Assembly (NCBI GenBank): GCA_005883405.1
Contig: VBGG01000126.1
Location: 1-38,739 of the forward strand
DNA: 38,739 nucleotides
Reading direction: 5' to 3'
Origin: Chloroflexota bacterium
Lineage (GTDB): Bacteria; Chloroflexota; UBA6077; CF-72
Shown here: piece by piece, positions 8,432 through 15,619 of the stretch
Layout of the letters: every line of letters starts with the position of its first letter
How positions within the stretch are numbered: position 1 is the first letter of the stretch
Made by a program: the position numbers and the translations under genes
The notes under the pieces: model-generated
Seen by the model: only the letters and a program-made list of their open reading frames with translations
What the model was told of the DNA's origin: nothing
The model's database searches: none

Positions 8432-9053
8432 ACTGCACGATCTGCTCGCGCTCGGTGGCGCTCGGCTCGACGAACTGGCAGCCGGTATCCCAACCGTCAC
8501 GGCCACGCGCCGCGCGCACAACGGTCAGCCGGAGGCGCAGCTCGGCGCCGCCGCTCGGCGTGCCAAAGGCCAGCTCGAGCTGATCGCCGACCTGCAGCTC
8601 GGTCACGGTGGCCAGCCGCAGTCCGCCCGCGCTCAGGTCGCTGATGATGGCGCTGAAGGCGACTGGCTCGAACGAGGTCCCGCGCAACTGCAGCGCAGAC
8701 GTTGGTCGCATGTCGACGGGGTGGCGGACGGCGCGCCGCCGCTGCACTCGCTGCCAGGGGCCATCGGGACGCAGGATCAGGCTGGGCGGCTCTTCGGTGG
8801 TTGCGCTCTCGATGAGCGTTTCGATGCTGTAGAGCGCGTCGCCTGGGCGGGCGACTTCGACCATGACCAGTTGGCCGGGCATGAGCGGGAACAGCCGCAG
8901 GCGTTCGGTTGGCCAGCCGACCCGCAGGCGACCGCTGGCCCGATCGAAATACTCCACGTGTGTCCGAAGCGAGTGCACGCCGTCATCGCTGGCGATGCGC
9001 AGATCGAGCTGCTGGCGCGGCGCCAGTTCTGGCGCGCCTGCCGGCTCCGTCAC
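8391..9053 (-). CDS. PilZ-domain protein, probable c-di-GMP receptor
   Basis: The start chosen is GTG 9053, which overlaps the TAG stop of the upstream gene by one base (TAGTG); the ORF track start lies inside that gene. The product is 220 residues. The N-terminal ~95 residues resemble the YcgR-like split barrel. The C-terminal PilZ domain shows the c-di-GMP signature RxxxR (RRRAVR, R106 and R110) and DLSAGG (139-144). It probably links second-messenger level to motility or surface behaviour. It converges with and slightly overlaps the PAP2 gene. Confidence 0.85.
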   Translation of the reverse strand: MTEPAGAPELAPRQQLDLRIASDDGVHSLRTHVEYFDRASGRLRVGWPTERLRLFPLMPGQLVMVEVARPGDALYSIETLIESATTEEPPSLILRPDGPWQRVQRRRAVRHPVDMRPTSALQLRGTSFEPVAFSAIISDLSAGGLRLATVTELQVGDQLELAFGTPSGGAELRLRLTVVRAARGRDGWDTGCQFVEPSATEREQIVQFILAQQGAVARSI

Positions 9054-9541
9054 TACAGCGGGAGCGGATGGCCCTGTTGCTGGGCCAGAGTGCGCAGCCG
9101 CTGCCAATCGACGCGTATGTAGTAGACGTACTGCTTGGGGTTGGGCTCTTCGGTGCGAACTTCGGCGTAGCCCGGGCGGACCAGGTACTGGATGAGAACG
9201 TCCGCCGCCGCGCTTTCGGCTGGATCTCGGCTGTCGTAGGGCACCTCAGCCTTGCCTTCGTGGCCGCCACGTTTGTGTACGTCGGCCATCGCCGCGCGGA
9301 AGACGTCGAGCTCGCGGCGGGCTTCGGCAAGCTCGTCGCGCTCGGCCCGCTGCTGCGCTTCCTGGACGTCCGCCAGGCTACGGCGCCCCGTGGCCTGCAT
9401 CTCGCGTTCGACGGCCTCGACCTCGAGTCGATCCCGCGTCAGCGCGTCGAGCAGCGAGGCATACGCGCGCTCATCAGTTCGCCACTCGAGGTTGCCGAAC
9501 CCACTCAGCCATCGTCGCGGAGCGCCTGGCTGTCGAGCCAT
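9053..9541 (-). CDS. Hypothetical protein coupled to the PilZ gene
   Basis: A 162-residue protein not recognised. The centre (about residues 35-85) is a charged helical stretch rich in Glu, Arg and Ala (EAQQRAERDELAEARRELDV) that looks like a coiled coil. The C-terminal half (ADVLIQYLVRPGYAEVRTEE) looks like a small winged-helix or wedge fold ending in VYYIRVDWQRL. Its stop overlaps the PilZ start, so the two are co-translated and may act together. No signal peptide or TM is present. Confidence 0.6.
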   Translation of the reverse strand: MARQPGAPRRWLSGFGNLEWRTDERAYASLLDALTRDRLEVEAVEREMQATGRRSLADVQEAQQRAERDELAEARRELDVFRAAMADVHKRGGHEGKAEVPYDSRDPAESAAADVLIQYLVRPGYAEVRTEEPNPKQYVYYIRVDWQRLRTLAQQQGHPLPL

Positions 9542-9570
9542 TCTGAGATTGTATTCGCCAACGCGCTTAA

Positions 9571-9610
9571 ACTCCCTCTCCCTCTGGGAGAGGGCGGGGG
9601 TGAGGGGTGC
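9571..9610 (+). repeat. Palindromic gene-end repeat, family A copy 3
   Basis: It carries CCTCTCCCTCTGGGAGAGG plus GGGGGTGAGGGGTGC. It lies between the end of the UbiD gene and the start of the next minus-strand gene, where it could separate the two transcripts. Confidence 0.85.
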
Positions 9611-9631
9611 TGACGAGCAGAAAACGCTCGC

Positions 9632-10996
9632 TCACTTTTGGCTTCTCGGCTCGAAGCTGCCTTCCTCGTGGTACACGACCGGTTGATCCGACTCGAACGC
9701 GCGAACGGTGGGCGCCTCACCAGGCAAGCCGAGCGAGGCCCAGCGCCCAGCCACCCGCTCGTACATCTCACGCCGCAAGGCGGTGCGCTTTGAGAAGACC
9801 GGCAGGTAACGGTGCTCCTTGCACGCATTGATCAATGCCTTGGAGCTATACGGCCGCTCCTCGGGCGGATTCTGGGTCGGATCGAGCCAGGTACTCCAGG
9901 TATTGCGCAGGATGTCGATGTCCTCGATCGGATTGCAGCGCGATGCCATCGCCCAGACCACCTGATCCATGTCCGTCGGATCGACGTCCTCGTCGACGGC
10001 GATGATCCACTTCGTGTAGTAGGCCCCGCCGGGGACCTGGGCAGCCAGCGCTAGCGCCTGCGCGGCGTGGCCGGCGTAGCGTTGCTCGAGGCTGAGCACC
10101 GTCATGCCGAACCCGCCTGCCGCGGCCGGGTGCGAGTACACACCCTGTATCCCTGGCAGTCCCAGTCGGTCCAGGTCCGACCAGATCCGCGCCGAACGCG
10201 CCACCGCGAAAAAGCCGCTCTGCTCGCACGACGGATAATCGGCCATGAGCGCGTTGGTCAGGATCGGCCGGGAGCGGAAGTGCACCGCCGTGACGTCGAC
10301 CAGCGGCGCGCCCGCTTCCGGTCGCCCGTAGTAACCGGTGAACTCGCCGAAGGGTCCCTCCGGTCTGATCGAGCCAGGCCGGATCTCGCCCTCGATCACC
10401 AGCTCGGCGTTGGCCGGCAGCAGCAGGTCCGTGAGCTGGCCGCGCACGACGGGAATCGGTTCACCCTTGATGCCACCCGCGAACTCATACTCGGAAAGGT
10501 TCTTGGGAAACGTCTGCGAGCCAACAACCATGAACAGCGGATCGATTCCCCAGGCGGCGCCGACCTGGATCGATTCGCCTCGCTGCCAGGCGCGCGTGAT
10601 GTGCAGCCGCGCGTCCTTGCCCGGTGACAGATACAGCCCGCATTGGCGCGGCCCGTGGATCATCATGCGATACGTGCCGACGTTCAAGTAGCCGGTGTCA
10701 GGATCGCGCGTGATCACCGCGTCGGCCGTGCCCGCATAGCGACCGCCGTCCAGTGGCCAGTGTTTGGGGAACGGCAGGCTCGTCAGATCAATCGCATCGC
10801 CGCGCAGCGTGTGCTCGTACACAGACGCATCGCGTCTCGAGACTTCTTCGGGCGGGATGCGAACCTGCATCTTGTCCTTGACGCGCCTGATGAGCTCCAA
10901 GGTGGGCGTGTCGGGCGGCTCTTCGAGCGTCAGCGCGGTGCGGCGCATACTGGGGCCGAGGATGTTCCACAGCAGGCGAGCGCCGATGGAGCTCAT
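9632..10996 (-). CDS. UbiD-family (prFMN) decarboxylase, N-terminus displaced
   Basis: The 454 residues cover most of a UbiD-type enzyme, which uses prenylated FMN for reversible decarboxylation of aromatic or unsaturated acids. Catalytic features are intact: NVGTYR (N105, R110) for prFMN binding and E-GPFG-E (E214, E219) as the acid pair, spaced as in characterised Fdc/UbiD enzymes. The family's first ~40 residues are instead encoded in another frame just upstream (10980-11102), and the region between, normally holding a GPALLFENVKGYP-like segment, is missing. The gene therefore seems to have a small out-of-frame deletion, or a sequencing or assembly error. Neighbouring PPOX-fold and CoA-ligase genes suggest aromatic-acid metabolism. 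Confidence 0.8.
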   Translation of the reverse strand: MSSIGARLLWNILGPSMRRTALTLEEPPDTPTLELIRRVKDKMQVRIPPEEVSRRDASVYEHTLRGDAIDLTSLPFPKHWPLDGGRYAGTADAVITRDPDTGYLNVGTYRMMIHGPRQCGLYLSPGKDARLHITRAWQRGESIQVGAAWGIDPLFMVVGSQTFPKNLSEYEFAGGIKGEPIPVVRGQLTDLLLPANAELVIEGEIRPGSIRPEGPFGEFTGYYGRPEAGAPLVDVTAVHFRSRPILTNALMADYPSCEQSGFFAVARSARIWSDLDRLGLPGIQGVYSHPAAAGGFGMTVLSLEQRYAGHAAQALALAAQVPGGAYYTKWIIAVDEDVDPTDMDQVVWAMASRCNPIEDIDILRNTWSTWLDPTQNPPEERPYSSKALINACKEHRYLPVFSKRTALRREMYERVAGRWASLGLPGEAPTVRAFESDQPVVYHEEGSFEPRSQK

Positions 10997-11102
10997 AGGT
11001 CACCGCACCCATCTCTTCGATCGGGTCCACAGCCTGGTCGATACGCACCAGCTCGCCGAGCTGCTCGACGCAGCTCAGCCACTGACGCAGATCCTGGATC
11101 AT
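10980..11102 (-). pseudogene. Displaced N-terminus of the UbiD-family gene
   Basis: This frame encodes MIQDLRQWLSCVEQLGELVR and continues to AVDPIEEMGAVTYELHRR, which is the expected UbiD N-terminus. It then drifts into non-homologous sequence while homology resumes in the frame of the main UbiD ORF. Its ATG lies one base after the TGA of the PPOX-fold gene, the natural spacing of a coupled operon, so this was the original start. With the main ORF it makes one gene interrupted by a frame change. Confidence 0.65.
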
Positions 11103-11103
11103 C

Positions 11104-11586
11104 TCACGCTGCCGCCGCGAGCAAAGCTTGGACGGTGCGCCGCCAGCGCGGCACGACCTGTTCCGGCTGCTTCAGGCTGAAGGTGACGCCCGAGGTGAGC
11201 GTGGCGTAGTCAGTGGAGTCCTCCTGGACGTCTTCGACTTCGAGCGTAAAGTAGGCCAGCCGTCCCTCGGGCCCGAGGTCGAGATCGGCCCCGCGTCGCG
11301 CCATGGTTCGCACGTAATAGCCGTTTCCGTTGGCGATCAGCACGAGCGTCGCGCGACCGTCTCGCGTCAAGTTCTTGGTCGTACCGCTGTGCAACCACAG
11401 GCCTGCGCGGACCGCGCGTGGCTCGGTCGCCACCAGCTCACCGACGCTCAGCATGGCGACCTGTGGCCAGCCGTTCTCATCTGTCGTCAAGAGCAGGAAC
11501 GTCAGCCCTACTCGCTGTGCCAGGTCAGAGCCGTCCAGCAGCTTTTGCAACGCTTCGGGGAGCTGATTACCTAGCGATCGGGTCAT
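11104..11586 (-). CDS. PPOX-fold (FMN-binding split-barrel) family protein
   Basis: The start is put at ATG 11586 because the longer form would overlap the divergent ligase gene. The 160-residue product resembles pyridoxamine-5'-phosphate-oxidase-like split barrels: TTDENGWPQVAMLSVGELVA forms the first strands, followed by a TKNLTRDGRATLVLI segment usual in this fold. Members bind FMN, F420 or haem and reduce or sense small molecules. It is one base from the original UbiD start, so the two were co-translated. Flavin partnership with UbiD is possible but not shown. Confidence 0.7.
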   Translation of the reverse strand: MTRSLGNQLPEALQKLLDGSDLAQRVGLTFLLLTTDENGWPQVAMLSVGELVATEPRAVRAGLWLHSGTTKNLTRDGRATLVLIANGNGYYVRTMARRGADLDLGPEGRLAYFTLEVEDVQEDSTDYATLTSGVTFSLKQPEQVVPRWRRTVQALLAAAA

Positions 11587-11617
11587 GGCGGAATCCGGCG
11601 CATTGTAGCCTTGAGCC

Positions 11618-13141
11618 GTGCTCGAGCTGACCCGCCGCGCACCAGGCAGGGTGTTCAACATGGCCGTGCCGCTGGTGGATCGGCACGTCGAGGAGGGACG
11701 CGGCAGCCGACCGGCACTGCGAACGGACGCATCGACGATCAGCTATGCGGACCTGCAGGCGCTGATCAACCGTGCGGGCAACGCGCTGCGAACGGCCGGT
11801 GTCGCGCCAGAGATGTTCATCGGTGCGATGAAGATGGGCGCTGTTCCGGTGCCGATCAATACCGCTGCGCGGCAAGCGGAGCTTCGCTTCATGCTCGACG
11901 ACAGCCGAGCGCGGGCGCTGGTCGTGCACGCCGGCCTGATGGATGCCGTCGCGGGCAGCGTCCCGACTGTGCTGGTAGTTGGCGGCGAAGACGCCAGCTT
12001 TGCCGCCGCGCTCCAATCCGCATCACCCGTGCTCGACGCCTTCCCCACGGGCGTGGATGAGCCGTGCTACTGGCTGTATTCGTCGGGCACGACCGGCAGC
12101 CCGAAGGGTGTCGTGCACCTGCACGGAGACATGCTGGCGTGCGTAACGCCCTACGCGGAGCAGGTCGTGAGCATCGAGCCGAAGGACAGCACCTTCTCGG
12201 TCGCGCGACTGTTCTTCAGCTACGGTCTGGTCAATTCGCTGTTCCTACCGCTGCTGGCTGGCGCGTCGTCCGTGCTGACGCAGGAACTGCCTGATGTTGC
12301 CCACACGCTGGAGGTGGTGCGGCGGTTTCGACCGTCGCTGTTCTTCTCCGTGCCGACGTCCTACGCGCAGTTGTGCGCGGCCATGGCCGAGATGTCGTCC
12401 GAGCGGCCGTTCGCCAGCGTGCGCCTGGCCATCTCGGCGGGCGAGCCGCTGCCCGCGCCGCTGTACGCGCGTTGGAGAGCGCTGACGGGGGTAGAGGTGC
12501 TTGACGGGCTGGGCAGCACCGAGGCGGGCTACATCTTCTGCTCCAACCTGCCGGGGCAGGTACGGCCCGGGTCGAGTGGCGTGCTGATCGGCGAACACGC
12601 GGCGCGGATCGTCGACGAAGCTGGCCAGGACGCGCGGGACGGCGAATCCGGCGAGTTGTGGGTCAGGGCCGCGTCGACCGCGCTCTTCTACTGGAATCAG
12701 CGCGAGCGCAGCAAACAGACGTTTTGCGGCGAGTGGCTGCGCACCGGCGATCGCTACGTGCGCGATCGGGACGGGTACTTCTGGTACCAGGGCCGCAACG
12801 ACGACGTCTTCAAGGTCAGCGGCCAGTGGGTCTCACCCCTGGAGATCGAGACGTGTTTGCTCAGCCACCCCGAAGTGCTCGAATGCGCGGTGGTCGGCGC
12901 AAGCGACGCGGCGGGGTTGATGAAGCCCAGGGCCTTCGTGATCCGGCGGCCGGGCGCATCCGTCGAAGCCGTAGAGCTGCAGGCGCTGGTCAAAGCGCAC
13001 CTGCAGCCGCACAAGTATCCACGCTGGGTCGAGTTCGTCGACCAGCTGCCGAAGACAGCCAGCGGCAAAGTCCAGCGCTTCCGCCTGCGCGCGCTCGAGG
13101 CCGCTCCCCCTGGCGGCGCCTCGTTGCCGGAGCGACGCTAG
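11618..13141 (+). CDS. Benzoate-CoA-ligase-like adenylate-forming enzyme
   Basis: A 507-residue ANL-superfamily ligase. The ATP loop is WLYSSGTTGSPKGVVHLHGD (152-171), the C-terminal hinge is RTGDRYVRDRDGYFWYQGR, followed by KVSGQWVSPLEIE and the catalytic-lysine tail PKTASGKVQRFRLR. FNMAVPLVDRHVEEGRG near the start is typical of the benzoate/4-hydroxybenzoate-CoA ligase branch. It activates an aryl or related acid to its CoA thioester. At residue ~65 (GVAPE-MFIGAMKMGAV) about 15-18 residues usually present in the family seem missing in frame, removing a core strand and helix; this may harm folding. GTG 11618 is used; ATG 11660 is an alternative. Confidence 0.8.
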   Translation: MLELTRRAPGRVFNMAVPLVDRHVEEGRGSRPALRTDASTISYADLQALINRAGNALRTAGVAPEMFIGAMKMGAVPVPINTAARQAELRFMLDDSRARALVVHAGLMDAVAGSVPTVLVVGGEDASFAAALQSASPVLDAFPTGVDEPCYWLYSSGTTGSPKGVVHLHGDMLACVTPYAEQVVSIEPKDSTFSVARLFFSYGLVNSLFLPLLAGASSVLTQELPDVAHTLEVVRRFRPSLFFSVPTSYAQLCAAMAEMSSERPFASVRLAISAGEPLPAPLYARWRALTGVEVLDGLGSTEAGYIFCSNLPGQVRPGSSGVLIGEHAARIVDEAGQDARDGESGELWVRAASTALFYWNQRERSKQTFCGEWLRTGDRYVRDRDGYFWYQGRNDDVFKVSGQWVSPLEIETCLLSHPEVLECAVVGASDAAGLMKPRAFVIRRPGASVEAVELQALVKAHLQPHKYPRWVEFVDQLPKTASGKVQRFRLRALEAAPPGGASLPERR

Positions 13142-13341
13142 CGGCGTGCTTCGGCGCGAACTCGGGGTCGCTTGGTGCGGCGTCTGGCGGCAGCCTTCGC
13201 CTTCTCGCGGCGCAGCTCGCCTGCGCTCTTGAAGCGCTGCTTGCGCTTGTACTCGCGCAAGATGCCCGCTTTATCGATCCCAGTCTTGAATCGCCGTAGC
13301 AGTTGATCAAACGGCTCGCCTTCGCGAGCTTCGACGTGCAT
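13138..13341 (-). CDS. rpsU: Small ribosomal subunit protein bS21
   Basis: The real gene starts at ATG 13341 inside the longer ORF of the track. The 67 residues read MHVEAREGEPFDQLLRRFKT followed by GIDKAGILREYKRKQ and a basic tail (KAKAAARRRTKRPRVRAEAR), matching bS21, which sits on the 30S platform near the anti-Shine-Dalgarno helix. Its stop overlaps the ligase stop on the other strand (shared CTAG). It lies downstream of the zinc-ribbon gene with a hairpin between them. Confidence 0.88.
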   Translation of the reverse strand: MHVEAREGEPFDQLLRRFKTGIDKAGILREYKRKQRFKSAGELRREKAKAAARRRTKRPRVRAEARR

Positions 13342-13396
13342 TGCGCTTAAACGCCCCTCTCGGTGCAGTGCTCTCTCAATGATGTCAGAAAATGGA

Positions 13397-13424
13397 AACA
13401 GGGGGTACGTGCGTACCCCCTGTT
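13397..13424 (-). terminator. Perfect hairpin between zinc-ribbon gene and rpsU
   Basis: AACAGGGGGTACG and its perfect complement CGTACCCCCTGTT are separated by two bases. On the minus strand the stem is followed by TTCCATTTTC, a moderate U-rich tail. It lies 9 bases after the zinc-ribbon stop and 56 bases before the rpsU start, so it would end the upstream transcript or attenuate rpsU. Confidence 0.65.
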
Positions 13425-13432
13425 GGCCCTTC

Positions 13433-13795
13433 CTAGTAGCGGCCGCGGCCGGCAACCCGGCGCGCGCCAGCGTTGACGCCGCGCCGCTGCTCGAAGCACG
13501 TCGAGCAGTACACCGGCTTATCGGCGCTCGGCTGGAACGGCACGCTGGCGATCCCGCCGCAGCCCGAGCAAACCGCCTCGAACATCTGGCGTGGGCCGCG
13601 CGGCGCGCTGCTCTCGCTGAAACCAGCGCCAGTGGAGTACGAGCCGCGCTCGCGCTCGGCGCGGCGTGCAGCGCGGCAGTCCGGGCAGCGGGTTGGCTCG
13701 CTGAAACCCCGGCTCGCATAGAAGTCCTGCTCGCCAGCAGTAAAAGAAAAACCCTGGCCGCAATCGCGGCAGGTCAAAGTAACGTCACCCGACAT
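13433..13795 (-). CDS. Double zinc-ribbon protein
   Basis: A 120-residue protein with two four-cysteine sites: CxxC pairs C9/C12 with C37/C40, and C76/C79 with C97/C100. The first half (LTCRDCGQGFSFTAGEQDFY...CPDC) matches a small zinc-ribbon family common in Chloroflexota and often found beside cold-shock or ribosomal genes. The second (CSGCGGIASVPF...YCSTCF) is a CxxC-type ribbon like those fused to such proteins. It probably binds RNA or ribosomes, but the function is not established. Its location upstream of rpsU is consistent with a translation link. Confidence 0.75.
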   Translation of the reverse strand: MSGDVTLTCRDCGQGFSFTAGEQDFYASRGFSEPTRCPDCRAARRAERERGSYSTGAGFSESSAPRGPRQMFEAVCSGCGGIASVPFQPSADKPVYCSTCFEQRRGVNAGARRVAGRGRY

Positions 13796-14013
13796 CTTGT
13801 CGACGGCTCCCTTGGAACGAATCAGCCTGAATAAATTCGAACGATCAGCCCGGCTGGCAAGGGCGGATCACCGGTCAAGATGGGTTCCGTCGACACGAGA
13901 AGAGATTACGGACGAGGAACGGCGCCAGCCGAAGCAGTTTAGCGGCTTGGCTCCCCGTGCGCCAGACTTCCCTACAAATGCCCCCACGCGGACGGGAACG
14001 AGCCGTGAAAGAA

Positions 14014-14038
14014 GGGCCGTCTCGCGGGGAGACGGCCC
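14014..14038 (-). terminator. Hairpin, probable minus-strand terminator
   Basis: GGGCCGTCTC and GAGACGGCCC pair perfectly around a 5-base loop. On the minus strand TTCTTTC follows the stem. It would end a transcript coming from about 14300 downward, which includes the short amber-interrupted frame. Confidence 0.55.
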
Positions 14039-14052
14039 AAAATTTCAAGGTT

Positions 14053-14283
14053 TCATTTCGTTCCGGTCGTTCGATAGCTCATGCGTGCGACACAAACCTT
14101 ACGACGTTCGACTTTCCCAGTTCTCAGATCGGCCCCGGTATCGCCACTCAGGCGATGCTCGATGGGCCCACTTTGGACGCGCGGCGTGTCGCTCTGGCCC
14201 CTTTCCGGCGGCCTTCGCCAACGGGGCCGCTATCTGTCAACCTGCCAGCAGCAGTTGAGCCGGTGCGTGGCGCGGAGATTCAT
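14053..14283 (-). other. Short amber-interrupted reading frame or leader RNA
   Basis: A strong GGGAGGA ribosome site stands 5 bases before an ATG at 14283. The frame gives MNLRATHRLNCCWQVDR, meets TAG (14230-14232), then stays open for 58 more codons ending SYRTTGTK before TGA. A terminator hairpin follows 15 bases later. It could be a leader peptide, a small gene broken by one nonsense mutation, or a structured RNA with chance coding; nothing was recognised by family. Confidence 0.35.
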
Positions 14284-14430
14284 TTAAGTCCTCCCTGTGG
14301 AGCACTTGGCTCACCACTGACCATAGCATCGGTTGCATTGCGCCGGGGTTACAGTACGGTAAACACGGTTGCAGTTCCGCGACGATTGGTACAAGCCTGG
14401 GACCGTGCGCGGCACGCTGGTTGCGAGCCG

Positions 14431-14474
14431 CCTAGGGCCGCGGCCGAAAACGCGCCTCGGATACAGGCCCTAGG
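14431..14474 (-). repeat. Shortened copy of the type-1 CCTAGG hairpin repeat
   Basis: It is bounded by CCTAGGGCC and GGCCCTAGG and keeps GCGGCCGAAAA and GCCTCGGA of the full-length element found at 27598-27712 and 38251-38310, but the interior is about 15 bases shorter. It lies 27 bases before the start of the small membrane protein gene. Confidence 0.6.
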
Positions 14475-14501
14475 CGCAGTCTAGACGAGGAGAACACCGC
14501 A

Positions 14502-14852
14502 ATGGCTACGACGACCAGCAGCACGACGACGACCGACGGCTACACCGCCTCCGAGTGGACCCAGCAGACCATGCTGTCGGACCTGATGCAGCAGAAGGGC
14601 CTGCTGATCGGGCTCGGCGTGCTGATCGCGGCGATCCTGCTGTTCTCGCGGCGATCCGCGCCCGAGGAGAAGGCGGCTCGACGGCTCGTGCGTGATTGGC
14701 GCGAGGTGGACGATCTCGACGACGCCCGCGACCTGCTCGGCGAGAACGTGCCCACGATCGTCCGCCCCGTCCTGCTGATCGCCCTCGACGAGCTCGAGCG
14801 CCAGGTTCACCACGCCTTCCGCGCGCTCGAAAAAGAGATTCAGCGCCTCTGA
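14502..14852 (+). CDS. Small single-pass membrane protein
   Basis: A 116-residue protein with a Thr/Ser-rich head, one TM helix (about residues 33-50, KGLLIGLGVLIAAILLF), a basic cluster (RRSAPEEKAARR) and a helical cytoplasmic tail (DELERQVHHAFRALEKEIQR). GAGGAG lies upstream of the ATG. It is not recognised. Topology with the positive cluster after the helix suggests the C-terminus is in the cytoplasm, perhaps as a coiled-coil docking tail. It faces the phosphorelay operon convergently, separated by a family A repeat. Confidence 0.65.
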   Translation: MATTTSSTTTTDGYTASEWTQQTMLSDLMQQKGLLIGLGVLIAAILLFSRRSAPEEKAARRLVRDWREVDDLDDARDLLGENVPTIVRPVLLIALDELERQVHHAFRALEKEIQRL

Positions 14853-14853
14853 A

Positions 14854-14897
14854 CTCCCTCTCCCTCTGGGAGAGGTTTAATCCAGGGGTGAGGGTGC
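14854..14897 (+). repeat. Palindromic gene-end repeat, family A copy 4
   Basis: It carries CCTCTCCCTCTGGGAGAGG, a short insertion TTTAATCCA, then GGGGTGAGGGTGCG. It starts right after the stop of the small membrane protein and ends 16 bases before the stop of the convergent response regulator gene. Confidence 0.8.
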
Positions 14898-14912
14898 GCT
14901 CGCGGCAGTTAC

Positions 14913-15617
14913 CTACTGCGCGGCGAGCGAGTAGCCCGCGCGCGAGTGGGTCAGCACGTAGCGCGGCTGGCTGGCGATGTCCTCGATCTTGCGACGCAGC
15001 CGCGCCACGTTGACGCGCAGCAGGTGGACTTCGTCGCGATAGGCCGGGCCCCAGACTTTCTGGAGGATGGCTCGGCTGGGCTGCACCTCGCCAGGCGCGC
15101 GGGCCAGACAGGCCAGGATGCCGAACTCGGTCGGCGTGAGATCCACCGGCCGCCCCGCCTTGTACGTCAGGTGCTGGTCGAAGTCGATGCGCAGGTCGCC
15201 CGTGACGAAGACATCGGGCCCGTTGGCGCCAGCGTAGACGTTCGAGCGCCGCAGCAGGGCATTCACACGCGCCAGCAGCTCGCGAGTGGCGAACGGCTTG
15301 GTCTGGTAGTCGTCGGCGCCAGCTTCCAGCCCGGCCACCTTGTCCTCTTCGCTGCCGAACCCGGTGAGTATCAGGATCGGCGAGATCACGCCGTCGGCCC
15401 GAAGCTGGCGACAGACTTCGATGCCACTCATCCCTGGCATGCCGACATCCAGCAGGTAGAGGTCAGGGTTGACCTGGCGCGCCGTTTCCAGGGCGCTCAA
15501 CCCATCCGCCGCGGCGACCACGCTGAAGTTGCCCTGCTCGAGCGCCCAGCTGAGCAGATTCCGCAGTCGCTGGTCGTCGTCCGCCACCAACACCGTGCGC
15601 CGCTCGTCGTCAGGCAT
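14913..15617 (-). CDS. OmpR/KdpE-type DNA-binding response regulator
   Basis: A 234-residue protein: receiver domain (ADDD near residue 14, D57 in LLDVGMP, T in LTGFG, K in TKPFA) and a C-terminal winged helix (LTPTEFGILACLARAPGEV ... HLLRVNVARLRRKIE). Recognition-helix composition resembles KdpE-like members. It is the last gene of a three-gene minus-strand operon; its ATG is two bases after the TGA of the preceding gene. It is the only DNA-binding output in the cluster, so it probably carries the signal to promoters. Confidence 0.92.
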   Translation of the reverse strand: MPDDERRTVLVADDDQRLRNLLSWALEQGNFSVVAAADGLSALETARQVNPDLYLLDVGMPGMSGIEVCRQLRADGVISPILILTGFGSEEDKVAGLEAGADDYQTKPFATRELLARVNALLRRSNVYAGANGPDVFVTGDLRIDFDQHLTYKAGRPVDLTPTEFGILACLARAPGEVQPSRAILQKVWGPAYRDEVHLLRVNVARLRRKIEDIASQPRYVLTHSRAGYSLAAQ

Positions 15618-15619
15618 CG

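Larger units (their letters stand above)
13796..14501. other. 0.7 kb intergenic region with structured elements
   Basis: No confident protein gene is seen. The region holds a GC-rich hairpin (14014-14038), a minus-strand short ORF with a strong ribosome site (14230-14283), a TTGCAT/TACGGT promoter-like pair near 14333-14360, and a degenerate type-1 hairpin repeat (14431-14474). The plus ORFs of the track here are not convincing in composition. Confidence 0.6.

Noticed and set aside
13138-13719. 193-residue minus-strand protein
   Set aside because: Only the last 67 residues (bS21) are real; the rest overlaps the zinc-ribbon gene in another frame.
14014-14300. tmRNA, RNase P RNA or SRP RNA
   Set aside because: None of their conserved core sequences is present on either strand.
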